Source of the DNA: Erythrobacter mangrovi
GTDB taxonomy: Bacteria > Pseudomonadota > Alphaproteobacteria > Sphingomonadales > Sphingomonadaceae
Direction of reading: 5' to 3'
Assembly (NCBI RefSeq): GCF_013260645.1
Contig: NZ_CP053921.1
Location: 2,115,763 to 2,179,762, forward strand
Length of the DNA: 64,000 nucleotides
Shown here: positions 52,230 to 61,522 of the stretch, one piece after another
How the letters are laid out: every line of letters begins with the position of its first letter
Position numbering within the stretch: the stretch's first letter is position 1
Notes under the pieces: model-generated
What the model was told of the DNA's origin: nothing
Seen by the model: the letters and a program-made list of their open reading frames with translations, nothing else
Database searches by the model: none
Translations under genes and position numbers: made by a program

Positions 52230-53612
52230 TCAGAGCGCCGATACGTTAAGGAAGCCCGGCATTGGCCCATTCCATTCACCGGGCTTGATCGGGGCGTCGT
52301 CCTCGTCGCGTTCGCGACGCGAGGGGCGCGATTTCTCCGCCTTCTCATCCCTTTCGCGACGCGCGCGCGGGGCGCGTTCAGGTCGCTCGGCGCGATCCTT
52401 GCGAGCGCGCGCTGGGCGGCGTTCCTCGCGGACCTCGTCTTCCTGCTCCGCTTCGGGCTCAGGCTTCGGCTCGGGCGCTTTCAATTCGACCCGCACGTCC
52501 TTCTTGCCGAACACCGGGATCGCCGATCCGGTCAGCTTCTCGACATTGGCGATCGCTTCAGCGTCTTCCTCGGCGACGAAGGTGAAGGCTCGGCCCTTGG
52601 CGCCCGCTCGACCGGTGCGGCCGATGCGATGGACGTAATCGTCCGGATGCCAGGGAGTATCAAAATTGAAGACGTGGCTGACGCCCTTGATGTCGAGCCC
52701 GCGCGCCGCAACGTCGGATGCGACCAGGATGTTGACCTCACCCTTCTTGAAGCGATCGAGTTCCTTGATCCGGCTCGCCTGGTCCATATCGCCGTGGATC
52801 TCGCTTGAAGCGAAGCCGTGGTTTTGCAGGCTCTTGTTGATCTCGCGCACGGTGGTCTTGCGATTGGCGAATATGATCGCGGTTTCGACAAGGTCGTTGC
52901 GCAGGAACCAGCGCAGCGTGTCACGCTTTTCGCGGCTCTTCACCTTCACCTTGAAGGCGGTGATATCCGCGTTCGTCGAGGCGGCGCGACTCACTTCTAT
53001 CCGTTTGGGGTTGCTAAGAAACTTCTTGGCCAGTTTCTCGATCGGCGGCGGCATGGTCGCCGAAAAGAGCATGGTTTGCCGCGTCTCGGGCAGCTTGTCG
53101 CAAATGAACTCGATGTCGGGAATGAAACCCATATCGAGCATGCGGTCGGCTTCGTCGATCACCAGCAACTCGCAGCCGTTGAGCAGGATCTTGCCACGCT
53201 CGAACAGATCCATGAGTCGCCCGGGCGTTGCGATCAGCACGTCGACGCCTTCGTTCAGTGCCTTGACCTGGTCGCCCATTTGCACACCGCCGATAAGCAG
53301 CGCCATCTTGAGATCGTGGTTCTTGCCGTACTTCTCGAAATTCTCGGCAACCTGCGCCGCAAGTTCACGGGTCGGTTCGAGGATCAGCGAACGCGGCATC
53401 AGAGCACGGCGCCGACCGTGATGCAGGATGTCGATCATCGGCAGCACGAAGCTGGCGGTCTTGCCGGTACCGGTCTGGGCGATGCCGATGATGTCCTTCA
53501 TCATCAGCACCGGCGGTATCGCCTCGCGTTGGATCGCCGTCGGCTCGGTGTAGCCGGCTTCTTCGACTGCTTTAAGCAGGTCTGGTGAAAGGCCGAGATC
53601 GGCGAAAGTCAT
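52230..53612 (-). CDS. DEAD-box RNA helicase (RhlE-like)
   Basis: 460 residues from ATG 53612 (a start 12 codons up is also open). Q motif GYTEPTAIQREAIP, AQTGTGKT, PTRELAAQ, DEAD, SAT, VASDVAARGLD and HRIGRTGRAG are all there. The end (about 385-460) is highly charged with Arg/Glu/Asp mixtures typical of RhlE tails that bind RNA. It probably remodels ribosomal or messenger RNA. It is followed by the desaturase gene in the same direction. Confidence 0.94.
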   Translation of the reverse strand: MTFADLGLSPDLLKAVEEAGYTEPTAIQREAIPPVLMMKDIIGIAQTGTGKTASFVLPMIDILHHGRRRALMPRSLILEPTRELAAQVAENFEKYGKNHDLKMALLIGGVQMGDQVKALNEGVDVLIATPGRLMDLFERGKILLNGCELLVIDEADRMLDMGFIPDIEFICDKLPETRQTMLFSATMPPPIEKLAKKFLSNPKRIEVSRAASTNADITAFKVKVKSREKRDTLRWFLRNDLVETAIIFANRKTTVREINKSLQNHGFASSEIHGDMDQASRIKELDRFKKGEVNILVASDVAARGLDIKGVSHVFNFDTPWHPDDYVHRIGRTGRAGAKGRAFTFVAEEDAEAIANVEKLTGSAIPVFGKKDVRVELKAPEPKPEPEAEQEDEVREERRPARARKDRAERPERAPRARRERDEKAEKSRPSRRERDEDDAPIKPGEWNGPMPGFLNVSAL

Positions 53613-53741
53613 TAGCGTCGAAAGATTCCCTGGGACTTGTGCCGACACAAACCCGCGCGTCCGCAGGATCGGCTGGCCGCGCCCTTTGCCGTTTTGCGGC
53701 CAAAAGTCAAGGTTTGCGCCGGCGGCCCGTGCGCCGGGATA

Positions 53742-54311
53742 TCAGCCGTCGTCCGATACTAGGACCAGCCGGTTCATCTCCGAAATCTGACACTTGGCGC
53801 CAGCGCGGCTCATCAATCGATCGCGCCCGCTGCACAACTGCCCGTCCTCGTTGCGCTCCATATAGAAGCCAAGGTAGAAATCGCGCGGACTGCATGCCTT
53901 TTCGAGTTTCGCCGATATCATGCTTCGATCGCGCATGTAGATGATCAGGCGGCTGCCCCGGTCGGACACGCCAACGATGCCATTGGCGGCAATGCAGCGG
54001 CCGAAGGGTCGCTCAACCAATCTCGGTGGCACCGCCTGGCGGGGAAGGTCAGCCAATAGTTCGTTGCGCACCGCGCTGGGTTGGGGACTGATGCGAACGA
54101 TCACCCTTCCCTCGATTCGAACCTGGTTTGCCACCGGCACCGCGGCCCCATCCACGAAGGCAGTCCAATCAGGCGCACGACGCGACATCGGCCCTTCAGG
54201 GACCGTCCGTTCCTGCACTCGCGCCTGGCGTGCCACGTCATCATCTGCGCTATCATTGCCCGGAACAGCAAACGGCATCAGGAGGGTCAGGAGGGCGGTT
54301 ATGAAGGACAT
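53742..54311 (-). CDS. exported hypothetical protein
   Basis: 189 residues. A short hydrophobic start (FITALLTLLMPFAVPG) suggests export. The rest is soluble with a DWTAFVDG motif, three or four Cys, and LGFYMERNEDGQLCSGRDRL near the end. I do not recognise a family. Similar proteins are found in sphingomonads by memory of general features, but I have not checked. Lies upstream of the DEAD helicase gene with a 129-base gap. Confidence 0.72.
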   Translation of the reverse strand: MSFITALLTLLMPFAVPGNDSADDDVARQARVQERTVPEGPMSRRAPDWTAFVDGAAVPVANQVRIEGRVIVRISPQPSAVRNELLADLPRQAVPPRLVERPFGRCIAANGIVGVSDRGSRLIIYMRDRSMISAKLEKACSPRDFYLGFYMERNEDGQLCSGRDRLMSRAGAKCQISEMNRLVLVSDDG

Positions 54312-54467
54312 TGACGCGGCTTGCTGCTCCCTTGTCGCATCGAATCTGCGTGGTACGGCCTACGATCCGGGGGGTCCTGCCCCCCTCCGCTTGAATATCG
54401 GCTTAATTGATCGCCGAGCGAAGGCAAGGTGTGGCGCTATCCTGCCTAGCTGTGGCAAGGAGACCAA

Positions 54468-55916
54468 ATGTCTTCACCCACCGACTTTCTGGACGCAGCC
54501 CGCGCGCTTCTTGGTCCGCGCGGCTTTACAGACGACCCCGAGCTGATTGACCCTTGGCTGACCGATTGGAGGGGACGCTTTTCCGGACGCGCCTTGGGCT
54601 TGGCCTCCCCTGCCACCACTACTGAGGTAGCCGCGCTGGTCCGCTTGTGCGCAGAACATGGCGTGCCGATCGTCCCCCAGGGTGGCAATAGCGGCATGTC
54701 CGGTGGCGCGACGCCCGACCCCAGCGGAACCGCGATAATCCTTTCGCTGCGACGGATGGATATGATCCGTGAGATAGATCCGCTTGCCCGGCAGGTCACC
54801 TGTGAAGCGGGAGTGGTACTTCAACGCCTTCATGAGGAAGCCGAAAAGTATCGGTTACGATTCCCACTCACGTTGGGCGGCAAGGGCTCGGCGACAATCG
54901 GCGGGCTGATTTCCACCAATGCCGGCGGCACACAGGTACTGCGTCATGGGACCATGCGCGCTCAGGTACTTGGGCTCGAGGCGGTGCTGGCCGACGGTTC
55001 GGTGCTCGATTCACTCACACCGCTCAAGAAGGACAATCGCGGCTTCGACCTCAAGCAGCTCCTGATCGGGTCAGAAGGAACCTTGGGAATTGTCACCGCG
55101 GCGAATTTGAGATTGCTACCTGAAATTGGTGGGCGAGTCGTTGCCTGGGCTGGTTTGCCTTCGATTTCGGCCGCCCGCCAACTGCTGCTGCACTTCGAGA
55201 AAGTCGCGGGCGACAGCTTGGAAGGGTTCGAAGTCCTCCCCGCCCATTGCCTGGCCTCCGTACTTGCCCACTTGCCCGACGCCCGGCCCCCGCTGGCAGG
55301 CCAACATGCGTGGCATGCCTTGATCGAACTGGTTGCGCCTGCTGATGGCGCAGAGCAGCTTGCCACAAACGCCGAAACTATGCTGGCCACGGCCCTTGAA
55401 CAGGAATTGCTTGAAGACGCGGTGATCGCGTCGAATGAGGGACAGGCTGAGGCCTTTTGGCAATTGCGCGATGCCATCGCCCCGGCGGAGCGGGCCATCG
55501 GCCCGGCCATGCAGCACGACATCTCCGTGCCGGTGGCCAAGATGGCCCGCTTCGTCGAGGAGGCTGCGCCCGACATTGAACAGAAGTTCCCCGGGACTAC
55601 CGCCGTCGGGTTCGGGCATCTTGGCGACGGAAATATCCATTTCCATGTCCTCGCGCCCAAAGGCGCCGTGCGCGGCGAGTGGGAAGCCAGCGAGGGCAAG
55701 GTGATCAGCGCCTACGTTCACGATCTTGTCACGCAATTTGGCGGTTCGATCAGCGCAGAGCATGGAATTGGCCAGATGAAGCGCGACGAACTGGGCCGTT
55801 TAGGCGACCCCGTAGCGCTCGCGCTGATGCGCAGCATCAAGCAAGCGCTGGACCCGAATGGCCTGCTCAATCCGGGCAAGCTGGTGCCGCTTGCGCAAGA
55901 AGGCGCAAGTCCCTAA
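54468..55916 (+). CDS. FAD-linked oxidase, D-2-hydroxyacid (GlcD/D2HGDH) family
   Basis: 482 residues. N-terminal PCMH FAD-binding domain with VPQGGNSGMSGG and LGGKGSATIGGLISTNAGGT, then the cap domain with metal-binding VGFGHLGDGNIHFHV and EHGIGQMKRDEL. It oxidises D-2-hydroxy acids such as D-2-hydroxyglutarate, D-lactate or glycolate. The ATG has AAGGAG upstream. No glcE/glcF genes are nearby, so a one-subunit D-2-hydroxyglutarate dehydrogenase is more likely than glycolate oxidase. The SapC gene follows. Confidence 0.9.
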   Translation: MSSPTDFLDAARALLGPRGFTDDPELIDPWLTDWRGRFSGRALGLASPATTTEVAALVRLCAEHGVPIVPQGGNSGMSGGATPDPSGTAIILSLRRMDMIREIDPLARQVTCEAGVVLQRLHEEAEKYRLRFPLTLGGKGSATIGGLISTNAGGTQVLRHGTMRAQVLGLEAVLADGSVLDSLTPLKKDNRGFDLKQLLIGSEGTLGIVTAANLRLLPEIGGRVVAWAGLPSISAARQLLLHFEKVAGDSLEGFEVLPAHCLASVLAHLPDARPPLAGQHAWHALIELVAPADGAEQLATNAETMLATALEQELLEDAVIASNEGQAEAFWQLRDAIAPAERAIGPAMQHDISVPVAKMARFVEEAAPDIEQKFPGTTAVGFGHLGDGNIHFHVLAPKGAVRGEWEASEGKVISAYVHDLVTQFGGSISAEHGIGQMKRDELGRLGDPVALALMRSIKQALDPNGLLNPGKLVPLAQEGASP

Positions 55917-55982
55917 AGCGCCGGGCTTCACGCGCGCGTGCCTTGGGTGCGCCGTCCAATCCAATGTTCTCGGAGAGTTTCC

Positions 55983-56771
55983 ATGGCCAGCGCGCCGCAG
56001 CCAAACCTGCCCCTGTTTTACAACGACCTGATGCCGCTCAACAGCAACGATCACGCGAACTATCGCACACGGTCGGTCGAAGTTGCTCCCTGGCTTTCGA
56101 AGCAGCATGCCGTTCCGGTGACGGTGGATGAATTCATCCAGGCGCAACGCCAGCTTCCGATTGTTTTCACTGCAGGTGAAAGCCCGCTGCCGATCGCACT
56201 CATGGCGCTCAACGAAGGCGTAAACACCTTTGTTGACGCGGAAGGCAAGGTATCCGAGCCTGTGTACCTACCGGCCTACATTCGGCGCTATCCGTTCATG
56301 CTCGCCCGCCTGCGTCCTGATGCCGACGAGCTTTCGCTGTGCTTCGATCCGACCGCTGAATCGATCGGCGAATTCGCGGAAGGCGATGCGCTTTTCGACG
56401 GCAAGGAGCCTTCGCAGGCAACCAAGAACATCCTCGAGTTCTGCGAAAGCTTTGAGCAGGCAGGCCAGCGTACGCAGGCGTTCATGGACGAGCTCAAGCA
56501 GCACGACCTTTTGATGGACGGCGAGGTCGCCATTCAGCTGCCTGGCGAAGCCAACCCGTACATCTATCGCGGCTTCCGCATGGTCAACATGGACAAGCTG
56601 AAGGAAATGCGGGGCGACCAACTGCGCAAGTGGAACGAGAACGGCCTGCTCCAGCTGATTTATGCCCACATCTTCTCGCTCGAGCAGATGCGGATCATAT
56701 TCGGTCGCCAGGTCCAGCAGGGCACTGCGCCGCTCCAGAATTCGCCCGCCGCGGGTGTGCCGACCAACTAA
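55983..56771 (+). CDS. SapC family protein
   Basis: 262 residues from ATG 55983 with GGAG upstream; the frame is open 15 codons further, not conserved. N-terminal FYNDLMPLNSNDHAN and AYIRRYPFMLARL are family marks. SapC-like proteins occur near S-layer or transport genes in alphaproteobacteria and may assist nutrient uptake; no role is proven. No signal peptide is seen. Downstream of the FAD oxidase gene, 66 bases away. Confidence 0.88.
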   Translation: MASAPQPNLPLFYNDLMPLNSNDHANYRTRSVEVAPWLSKQHAVPVTVDEFIQAQRQLPIVFTAGESPLPIALMALNEGVNTFVDAEGKVSEPVYLPAYIRRYPFMLARLRPDADELSLCFDPTAESIGEFAEGDALFDGKEPSQATKNILEFCESFEQAGQRTQAFMDELKQHDLLMDGEVAIQLPGEANPYIYRGFRMVNMDKLKEMRGDQLRKWNENGLLQLIYAHIFSLEQMRIIFGRQVQQGTAPLQNSPAAGVPTN

Positions 56772-57002
56772 GGAACGCAGCGAGGGCGTGCGCGAGATGA
56801 AGCCGCGCCCGCCCTCGTTCAAGTCTTCAACGCTGCTAAACCATGCACGGCCCGTGGGATGATCGGGCACAGCGAATACCAGGGCGCAGGCCTTGCGATC
56901 CCCTTCTCGGGCACGATTTCGATCGCTCGTGTACGATGGGCGAATGTGCGCTTGTGGAAGACCTCGCAACAGCGAGCGTCTCAGGGCACGGCGTCGTGCT
57001 CT
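56772..57002. other. noncoding stretch after sapC
   Basis: No convincing gene on either strand. It begins with an imperfect GC hairpin (arms CGAGGGCG and CGCCCTCG near 56780-56820) followed by TTCAAGTCTTC, which may end the sapC transcript. Short frames in this stretch share no family features and were left out. The structured part further right is listed on its own. Confidence 0.5.
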
Positions 57003-57184
57003 TTGGGGTACCCAACCGAGCCTAAACCAAGCGGCCTACTTCCGGCTTGAAATTTTCCGGACCGATATCCACCTAGCGGTCATCGGGCGGCGCTCCCCTC
57101 ATGGCCCGCTCGATGGATGCGCGCGAGCGCATCTACCTCCCTGAACCTTGGCCACCTCGTGTGTTTCACACGAGGTGGTTTTTT
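57003..57184 (+). ncRNA. candidate small RNA: hairpin series ending in a terminator
   Basis: Successive hairpins: TTGGG/CCCAA (57003-57015), TCCGG/CCGGA (57041-57061), CGGGC/GCCCG (57084-57108), a nine-base stem with GCGA tetraloop (57114-57135), then a strong terminator. They lie 230 bases after sapC with no coding frame of note, and the next gene is on the other strand. It could be a free small RNA or the 3' end of the sapC message. I recognise no Rfam family (6S, tmRNA, SRP and RNase P marks are missing). Confidence 0.35.
57152..57184 (+). terminator. strong intrinsic terminator
   Basis: Perfect 12-base stem CCACCTCGTGTG and its complement around a three-base TTT loop, followed by six T. 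It only makes sense for plus-strand transcription. The nearest plus-strand gene upstream, sapC, ends about 380 bases earlier, so something else must be transcribed into it. Confidence 0.92.
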
Positions 57185-57194
57185 CCCTGGCGGC

Positions 57195-58133
57195 TCACTC
57201 GGCCGCGTTCGGCAGCATTCGCTCGCGCCCGAAGAAGGCGACCTCGTCGGCCAGGGCCCGCATGAGGCCGGCGAGAAGCTTTACGACGGACTGAAAACGC
57301 GCACTCGGCTCCTCGAGATTCGCGCACAGGTAGGTCGAACGGCACACTTCGACCTGCATCGCATGAATGCCTCGAGCGGGGAAACCGTGGCGGTCGAGCA
57401 CGTAACCGCCAGAATATGGACGGTTGTGCGCGACGCCTCGTCCTCGCTCGCCCAGGTGACGCAGGGCGTTCGCAATGAGATGATGGCCGCAGGATGCGCC
57501 AAATCGGTCGCCTATTACGAACTCCGCGGGAACCTCGTCCGCAATCCTTTTGCGCAGCGGCGGCATCGAATGAAGGTCGACAAGCAGTGCCGCCCCCCAA
57601 CGATCCCGCATCGCTTCGAGCGTAGCGGCGACATGGGCGTGATAGGGGCGGTGGACTGTCGCGATCCGCCTTTCCAGATCCTCAACCGCAACCGGACCGC
57701 GCCATATCTCCCCGCTTCCCGGCAGGCGGCGAGGGATGATTCCAAGCCCGCTTCGTGCCCTGCGATTGGACAGTGAATGGCGGGCCGACTTTGGCCGCGA
57801 TCCCGAAATCATACCCCAATCGACATCATCCGGGGCACGATTCAGGTCGATAACAGCCCGAGGAACGCGCGCCACTATGACGGCGGCGCCGCATTGCTCG
57901 GCGACCGCCTCAGCGAGGAGATCGACATAGCGATCCTCAAGACGAAGCCGTGTACCGTCGGGATCACGCATTGCCGCAAGGACGTCAGGTCCGTAGTCGC
58001 GTCCGCCGTGCGGTGCCGCAATCACGATAGGGCTGGCACTGTCTTCAAGTCCCGACGCCTTGAAAGGCTGGAAGCCATGCTCGCGCGCTATCAGCACGCC
58101 GCTTCCATGACCTTCCGTATCGCGTTCAACCAT
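57195..58133 (-). CDS. N-formylglutamate amidohydrolase family protein
   Basis: 312 residues from ATG 58133; a start 25 codons upstream is open. Motifs PHGGRDYGP near the start, LEDRYVDLL, VDLHSMPPL and HNRPYSGGYVLD of the N-formylglutamate amidohydrolase family. It would release formate from formylglutamate, the last step of one histidine breakdown route, but no hut genes are near. In other alphaproteobacteria it sits with cell-cycle gene cpdR, as here. Confidence 0.85.
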   Translation of the reverse strand: MVERDTEGHGSGVLIAREHGFQPFKASGLEDSASPIVIAAPHGGRDYGPDVLAAMRDPDGTRLRLEDRYVDLLAEAVAEQCGAAVIVARVPRAVIDLNRAPDDVDWGMISGSRPKSARHSLSNRRARSGLGIIPRRLPGSGEIWRGPVAVEDLERRIATVHRPYHAHVAATLEAMRDRWGAALLVDLHSMPPLRKRIADEVPAEFVIGDRFGASCGHHLIANALRHLGERGRGVAHNRPYSGGYVLDRHGFPARGIHAMQVEVCRSTYLCANLEEPSARFQSVVKLLAGLMRALADEVAFFGRERMLPNAAE

Positions 58134-58243
58134 CCGGGGATCGTGGCCCGCTAGGCTCACGGAGTCAAAGGCGTATGTGCCATTGCGCGACGATCTTGCC
58201 TTAGCCAAGGACTTGTTAAGCGAGCCATGCTAAGGAGATGCGC

Positions 58244-58633
58244 ATGAGCCACTCCAATGCACCGCGGATTCTTCTCGCCGAGGACGACGAGGCCATGCGC
58301 ACCTATATTGCCAGGGCGCTCGAGAATGCCGGCTATGACGTTGATTCCGTCGATCGCGGTACTGCTGCAATCCCGCTGCTCGAACAGACACGCTACGACC
58401 TCCTGCTTTCGGATATCGTCATGCCCGAAATGGACGGGATCGAGCTCGCGCAGCGATGCAACGAGCTGCAACCGACCACGAAGGTCATGTTTATAACGGG
58501 TTTTGCTGCCGTGACGCTCAAGGCGAACCGCGAGCAGCCGCACGCCAAGGTGCTGTCCAAGCCGTTCCATCTCCGTGACTTGGCGCTCGAAGTTGAGCGT
58601 GTTCTCGAAGATCGGGTTCCAGTCCGCCAGTAA
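58244..58633 (+). CDS. cpdR: CpdR-type single-domain response regulator
   Basis: 129 residues. Receiver fold: acidic pair DD at 14-15, phospho-acceptor Asp57 (LLLSDIVMPEMDG), MFITGFAAVTLKANR and AKVLSKPFHLRDLALEV. These last stretches match Caulobacter CpdR, which when unphosphorylated lets ClpXP destroy CtrA and others through PopA-related steps. ATG 58244 has AAGGAG six bases upstream, better than the ATG two codons before. No output domain. Divergent from the amidohydrolase gene. Confidence 0.9.
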   Translation: MSHSNAPRILLAEDDEAMRTYIARALENAGYDVDSVDRGTAAIPLLEQTRYDLLLSDIVMPEMDGIELAQRCNELQPTTKVMFITGFAAVTLKANREQPHAKVLSKPFHLRDLALEVERVLEDRVPVRQ

Positions 58634-58721
58634 GTGCCGGTGAGGCGGAAAATGCCTCTTGCACCATGGGATTCGGGCCGCTAGAGGGCCCGTCTGCCTA
58701 ACGGGCTGTAATCGATAGTGT

Positions 58722-58796
58722 GGGCGTATAGCTCAGTGGTAGAGCACTGTGTTGACATCGCAGGGGTCCCAAGTTCGAACCTTGGTACGCCCACCA
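58722..58796 (+). tRNA. tRNA-Val (GAC anticodon)
   Basis: 75-base cloverleaf with encoded CCA: acceptor GGGCGTA/TACGCCC, D arm AGCTCAGTGGTAGAGC, anticodon stem CTGTG/CGCAG with loop TTGACAT (anticodon GAC), T arm with AGTTCGAACC. It ends 26 bases before the sugar transferase gene. Confidence 0.95.
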
Positions 58797-58822
58797 TCGT
58801 TTCCTAGATCGATAGAATTACC

Positions 58823-59872
58823 CTAGTACGCGTCGGCGCGAAGCAAGACTCGTACCGTTGATAATAGGATTCTCAGGTCCTTCATCACCGACCAGCTGCG
58901 AATATACTCAAGATCCGCTTCTAGCCGCGCGATGAGATCGGCTTCAGTCTCGACTGCACCGCGATGTCCACGTACTTGCGCCAAACCGGTCAGACCCGGC
59001 TTTAGCGAATGACGTTGCCAGTAGGCGCCATCGACTTCCCAAAACAACTTGTCAGCCGCCTGAGAACCGAGTGCATGAGGGCGCGGTCCAACGAGGCTCA
59101 TTTCGGAGCGAATGACGTTTATCAGCTGGGGCAATTCGTCGATCGAAGTCCTCCTTATGAACCTCCCAACTTTTGTGACGCGATCATCGTCTCGTGAGGT
59201 TGAAAGCTCGCCATCCGGGTCACATCGAAAAGGATCCATCGACCGAAACTTGAACATCTCAAACATGCGGTTGTGCTGCCCCACTCGTCGCTGGACAAAA
59301 AGCACTGGCCCGCCGTCTTCCAGCTTTATCGCTAACGCGACAACGAACAGCAATGGGCTCAGGAGAAGCAGCAGCGGTATTGAAATCGCCAAGTCTATCG
59401 CACGCTTGGCAATCAGCGCATGCGCAGCGAGTGGGCCGTTTACGACCGCCTGGAAAGCCTGATCCTCAGATCGTCCGACAAAGTAGTCGCCGGAGTCACC
59501 GTGCGGATCGCAAACGATTTCCCCCCGGACGCCAGCATTGCGAAGAAGTGGCACCCACAAACTTCGCCTTTCGGCCAAGCAGCTGACGACCACCCTGTCC
59601 ATGCCACGCATCAATTTGCCCAAATGGTCCAGGCTGGCGGGACTGTTGAACACATTTCGCGGGCCGCAGTCGCTTGTATCGAAGACCCGCGCTCCAGGGA
59701 TTTCGACGCTGGGGCCTCCATCCATCACAAGCAGGATTGGCCTGCTTTGGGACCCAGAAGGAATTTGCGACAGCTTGTTCATTTCCGCTCGGAACCAACC
59801 CGAATCGGATAGAACAAGTACCAGCGGCCCATAATTTTGCGGTACACCATTGGCTTCCAAAGAGCTTTGCAA
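58823..59872 (-). CDS. short polyprenyl-phosphate sugar transferase (bacterial sugar transferase family)
   Basis: 349 residues from a TTG at 59872; a TAG at 59891-59893 stops any longer frame. The C-terminal half is a complete bacterial transferase: KRAIDLAISIPLLLLLSPLL (helix at about 165-190), RRVGQHNRMFEMFKFRSM and RTSIDELPQLINV and EMSLVGPRPH. The first 150 residues resemble the nucleotide-binding domain of longer relatives, but the usual four N-terminal helices are missing. It would start an exopolysaccharide or lipid-linked sugar chain. No other glycan genes are near, so it is an orphan; base composition is lower in GC than its neighbours. Confidence 0.85.
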   Translation of the reverse strand: MQSSLEANGVPQNYGPLVLVLSDSGWFRAEMNKLSQIPSGSQSRPILLVMDGGPSVEIPGARVFDTSDCGPRNVFNSPASLDHLGKLMRGMDRVVVSCLAERRSLWVPLLRNAGVRGEIVCDPHGDSGDYFVGRSEDQAFQAVVNGPLAAHALIAKRAIDLAISIPLLLLLSPLLFVVALAIKLEDGGPVLFVQRRVGQHNRMFEMFKFRSMDPFRCDPDGELSTSRDDDRVTKVGRFIRRTSIDELPQLINVIRSEMSLVGPRPHALGSQAADKLFWEVDGAYWQRHSLKPGLTGLAQVRGHRGAVETEADLIARLEADLEYIRSWSVMKDLRILLSTVRVLLRADAY

Positions 59873-60105
59873 CGAGGTCGAGTGGCAGCTCTAACCAGCC
59901 GCGCCAATGCCCGGAAGGCAGACTCCCGACTGATTGTGGATATTGTCGGATTCGATGCTGATCGAGCAACTTTCCGATGATCGACACCCAACAGTGTCCG
60001 CGAAGGTCTCACCGAGTCGGCCCGCGTCTGTACTAGCCCCTCCCTTGCCCTCTCGCTTCCCTCTGCTAAAGCGCCCGCAACCTCATTCGAACTGACAGGA
60101 AAACG

Positions 60106-61329
60106 ATGGCCAAGATCAAGGTTGCCAACCCGATCGTCGAACTCGACGGCGACGAAATGACCCGCATCATCTGGCAGTGGATCCGCGAGCAGCTGATCCT
60201 GCCCTATCTCGATGTCGATCTGAAGTACTACGACCTCTCGGTCGAGAAGCGCGACGAGACGGACGATCAGATCACCGTCGATGCCGCCAATGCCATCAAG
60301 CAGTACGGCGTTGGCGTGAAGTGCGCTACGATCACGCCTGACGAAGCGCGCGTTGAAGAGTTCAAGCTCAAGAAGATGTGGAAGTCGCCCAACGGCACGA
60401 TCCGCAACATCCTGGGCGGCGTGGTGTTCCGCGAACCGATCGTGATCGACAACGTGCCGCGCCTGGTTCCGGGCTGGACCGACCCGATCGTCGTCGGCCG
60501 TCACGCTTTTGGCGACCAGTACCGCGCCACCGACACGCTGATCCCCGGACCCGGCAAGCTGCGCCTGGTGTTCGATGGAGAGGACGGCACCAAGATCGAA
60601 CTCGACGTGTTCGATTTCCCCAGCGCGGGTGTCGCCATGGCGATGTACAATCTCGACGATTCGATCCGCGATTTCGCGCGCGCCAGCTTCAACTACGGGC
60701 TCAACCTCGGCTGGCCGGTTTACCTCAGCACCAAGAACACCATCCTGAAGGCCTATGACGGGCGCTTCAAGGACCTGTTCCAGGAAGTGTTCGACACCGA
60801 AGGCTTCGCCGAGAAGTTCAAGGCCGCCGGCATCACCTATGAGCACCGCCTGATCGACGACATGGTTGCCAGCGCGCTCAAGTGGTCAGGCAAGTTTGTC
60901 TGGGCCTGCAAGAACTATGACGGTGACGTGCAGTCGGACACCGTCGCACAGGGCTTCGGCTCGCTCGGCCTGATGACTTCGGTGCTGATGACTCCGGACG
61001 GCAAGACGGTCGAGGCGGAGGCCGCGCACGGCACCGTTACGCGCCACTATCGCCAGCACCAGCAGGGCAAGGCGACGTCGACCAACCCGATCGCATCGAT
61101 CTTCGCCTGGACCCGCGGCCTGATGTATCGCGGCAAGTTCGACAATACGCCCGACGTCGTCCGCTTTGCCGAAACGCTTGAGAAGGTCTGCATCAAGACC
61201 GTCGAGAGCGGCAAGATGACGAAGGACCTGGCATTGCTGATTGGCCCTGAGCAGAGCTGGATGACCACCGAGCAGTTCTTCGAGGCGATCGTCGAGAACC
61301 TCGAGAAGGAAATGGCCAACTGGGCCTGA
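60106..61329 (+). CDS. icd: isocitrate dehydrogenase, NADP-dependent
   Basis: 407 residues, of the eukaryote-like dimeric type rather than the E. coli type: [14 protein letters not shown] near the start, [19 protein letters not shown] and the late [23 protein letters not shown]. It makes 2-oxoglutarate and NADPH. An AGGAAAACG ribosome site is before the ATG. A hairpin with T-run follows. Confidence 0.97.
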   Translation: MAKIKVANPIVELDGDEMTRIIWQWIREQLILPYLDVDLKYYDLSVEKRDETDDQITVDAANAIKQYGVGVKCATITPDEARVEEFKLKKMWKSPNGTIRNILGGVVFREPIVIDNVPRLVPGWTDPIVVGRHAFGDQYRATDTLIPGPGKLRLVFDGEDGTKIELDVFDFPSAGVAMAMYNLDDSIRDFARASFNYGLNLGWPVYLSTKNTILKAYDGRFKDLFQEVFDTEGFAEKFKAAGITYEHRLIDDMVASALKWSGKFVWACKNYDGDVQSDTVAQGFGSLGLMTSVLMTPDGKTVEAEAAHGTVTRHYRQHQQGKATSTNPIASIFAWTRGLMYRGKFDNTPDVVRFAETLEKVCIKTVESGKMTKDLALLIGPEQSWMTTEQFFEAIVENLEKEMANWA

Positions 61330-61372
61330 GCAACGGCTGCGCCGATTCGGTATCCACCGAGAAAGATTGAGG

Positions 61373-61408
61373 AATCCGGGATCGACCTAGCGTTGGTTCC
61401 GGATTTTT
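61373..61408 (+). terminator. intrinsic terminator after icd
   Basis: AATCCGG pairs with CCGGATT, with a further GACC/GGTT-type pairing inside the loop, followed by TTTTT. It begins 43 bases after the icd stop. Confidence 0.75.
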
Positions 61409-61522
61409 CATGTCCGGTCGATGGTTTTGCCGGGACGGCGAGTTGACCGAAGGATGCGAAGCTGCGGGCATTACGTCCGCCTAGTGGGTGACAGGCTAAC
61501 TGGCGCTGACTAGACCACTTCC

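Noticed and set aside
54369..54385. GGGGGG-TCCTG-CCCCCC hairpin before the FAD oxidase gene.
   Set aside because: Short homopolymer arms without T-run; may be a chance structure and no control role can be supported.
56859..57144. Short overlapping plus-strand frames between sapC and the amidohydrolase gene.
   Set aside because: They have no good ribosome site or family features and lie in a region better explained as structured RNA or untranslated.
57117..57776. 219-codon plus-strand frame over the amidohydrolase gene.
   Set aside because: It contains the terminator hairpin in its first part and is otherwise antisense to a gene with clear motifs.
59779..59893. Possible frameshift that would lengthen the sugar transferase at its N-terminus.
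   Set aside because: An in-frame TAG at 59891-59893 and no hydrophobic helices in any other frame upstream argue against a simple frameshift.
58796..60105. tRNA-Val 3' end as attachment site of a genomic island.
   Set aside because: I saw no second copy of the tRNA end nearby and no integrase gene, so an island is not supported beyond the single odd gene.
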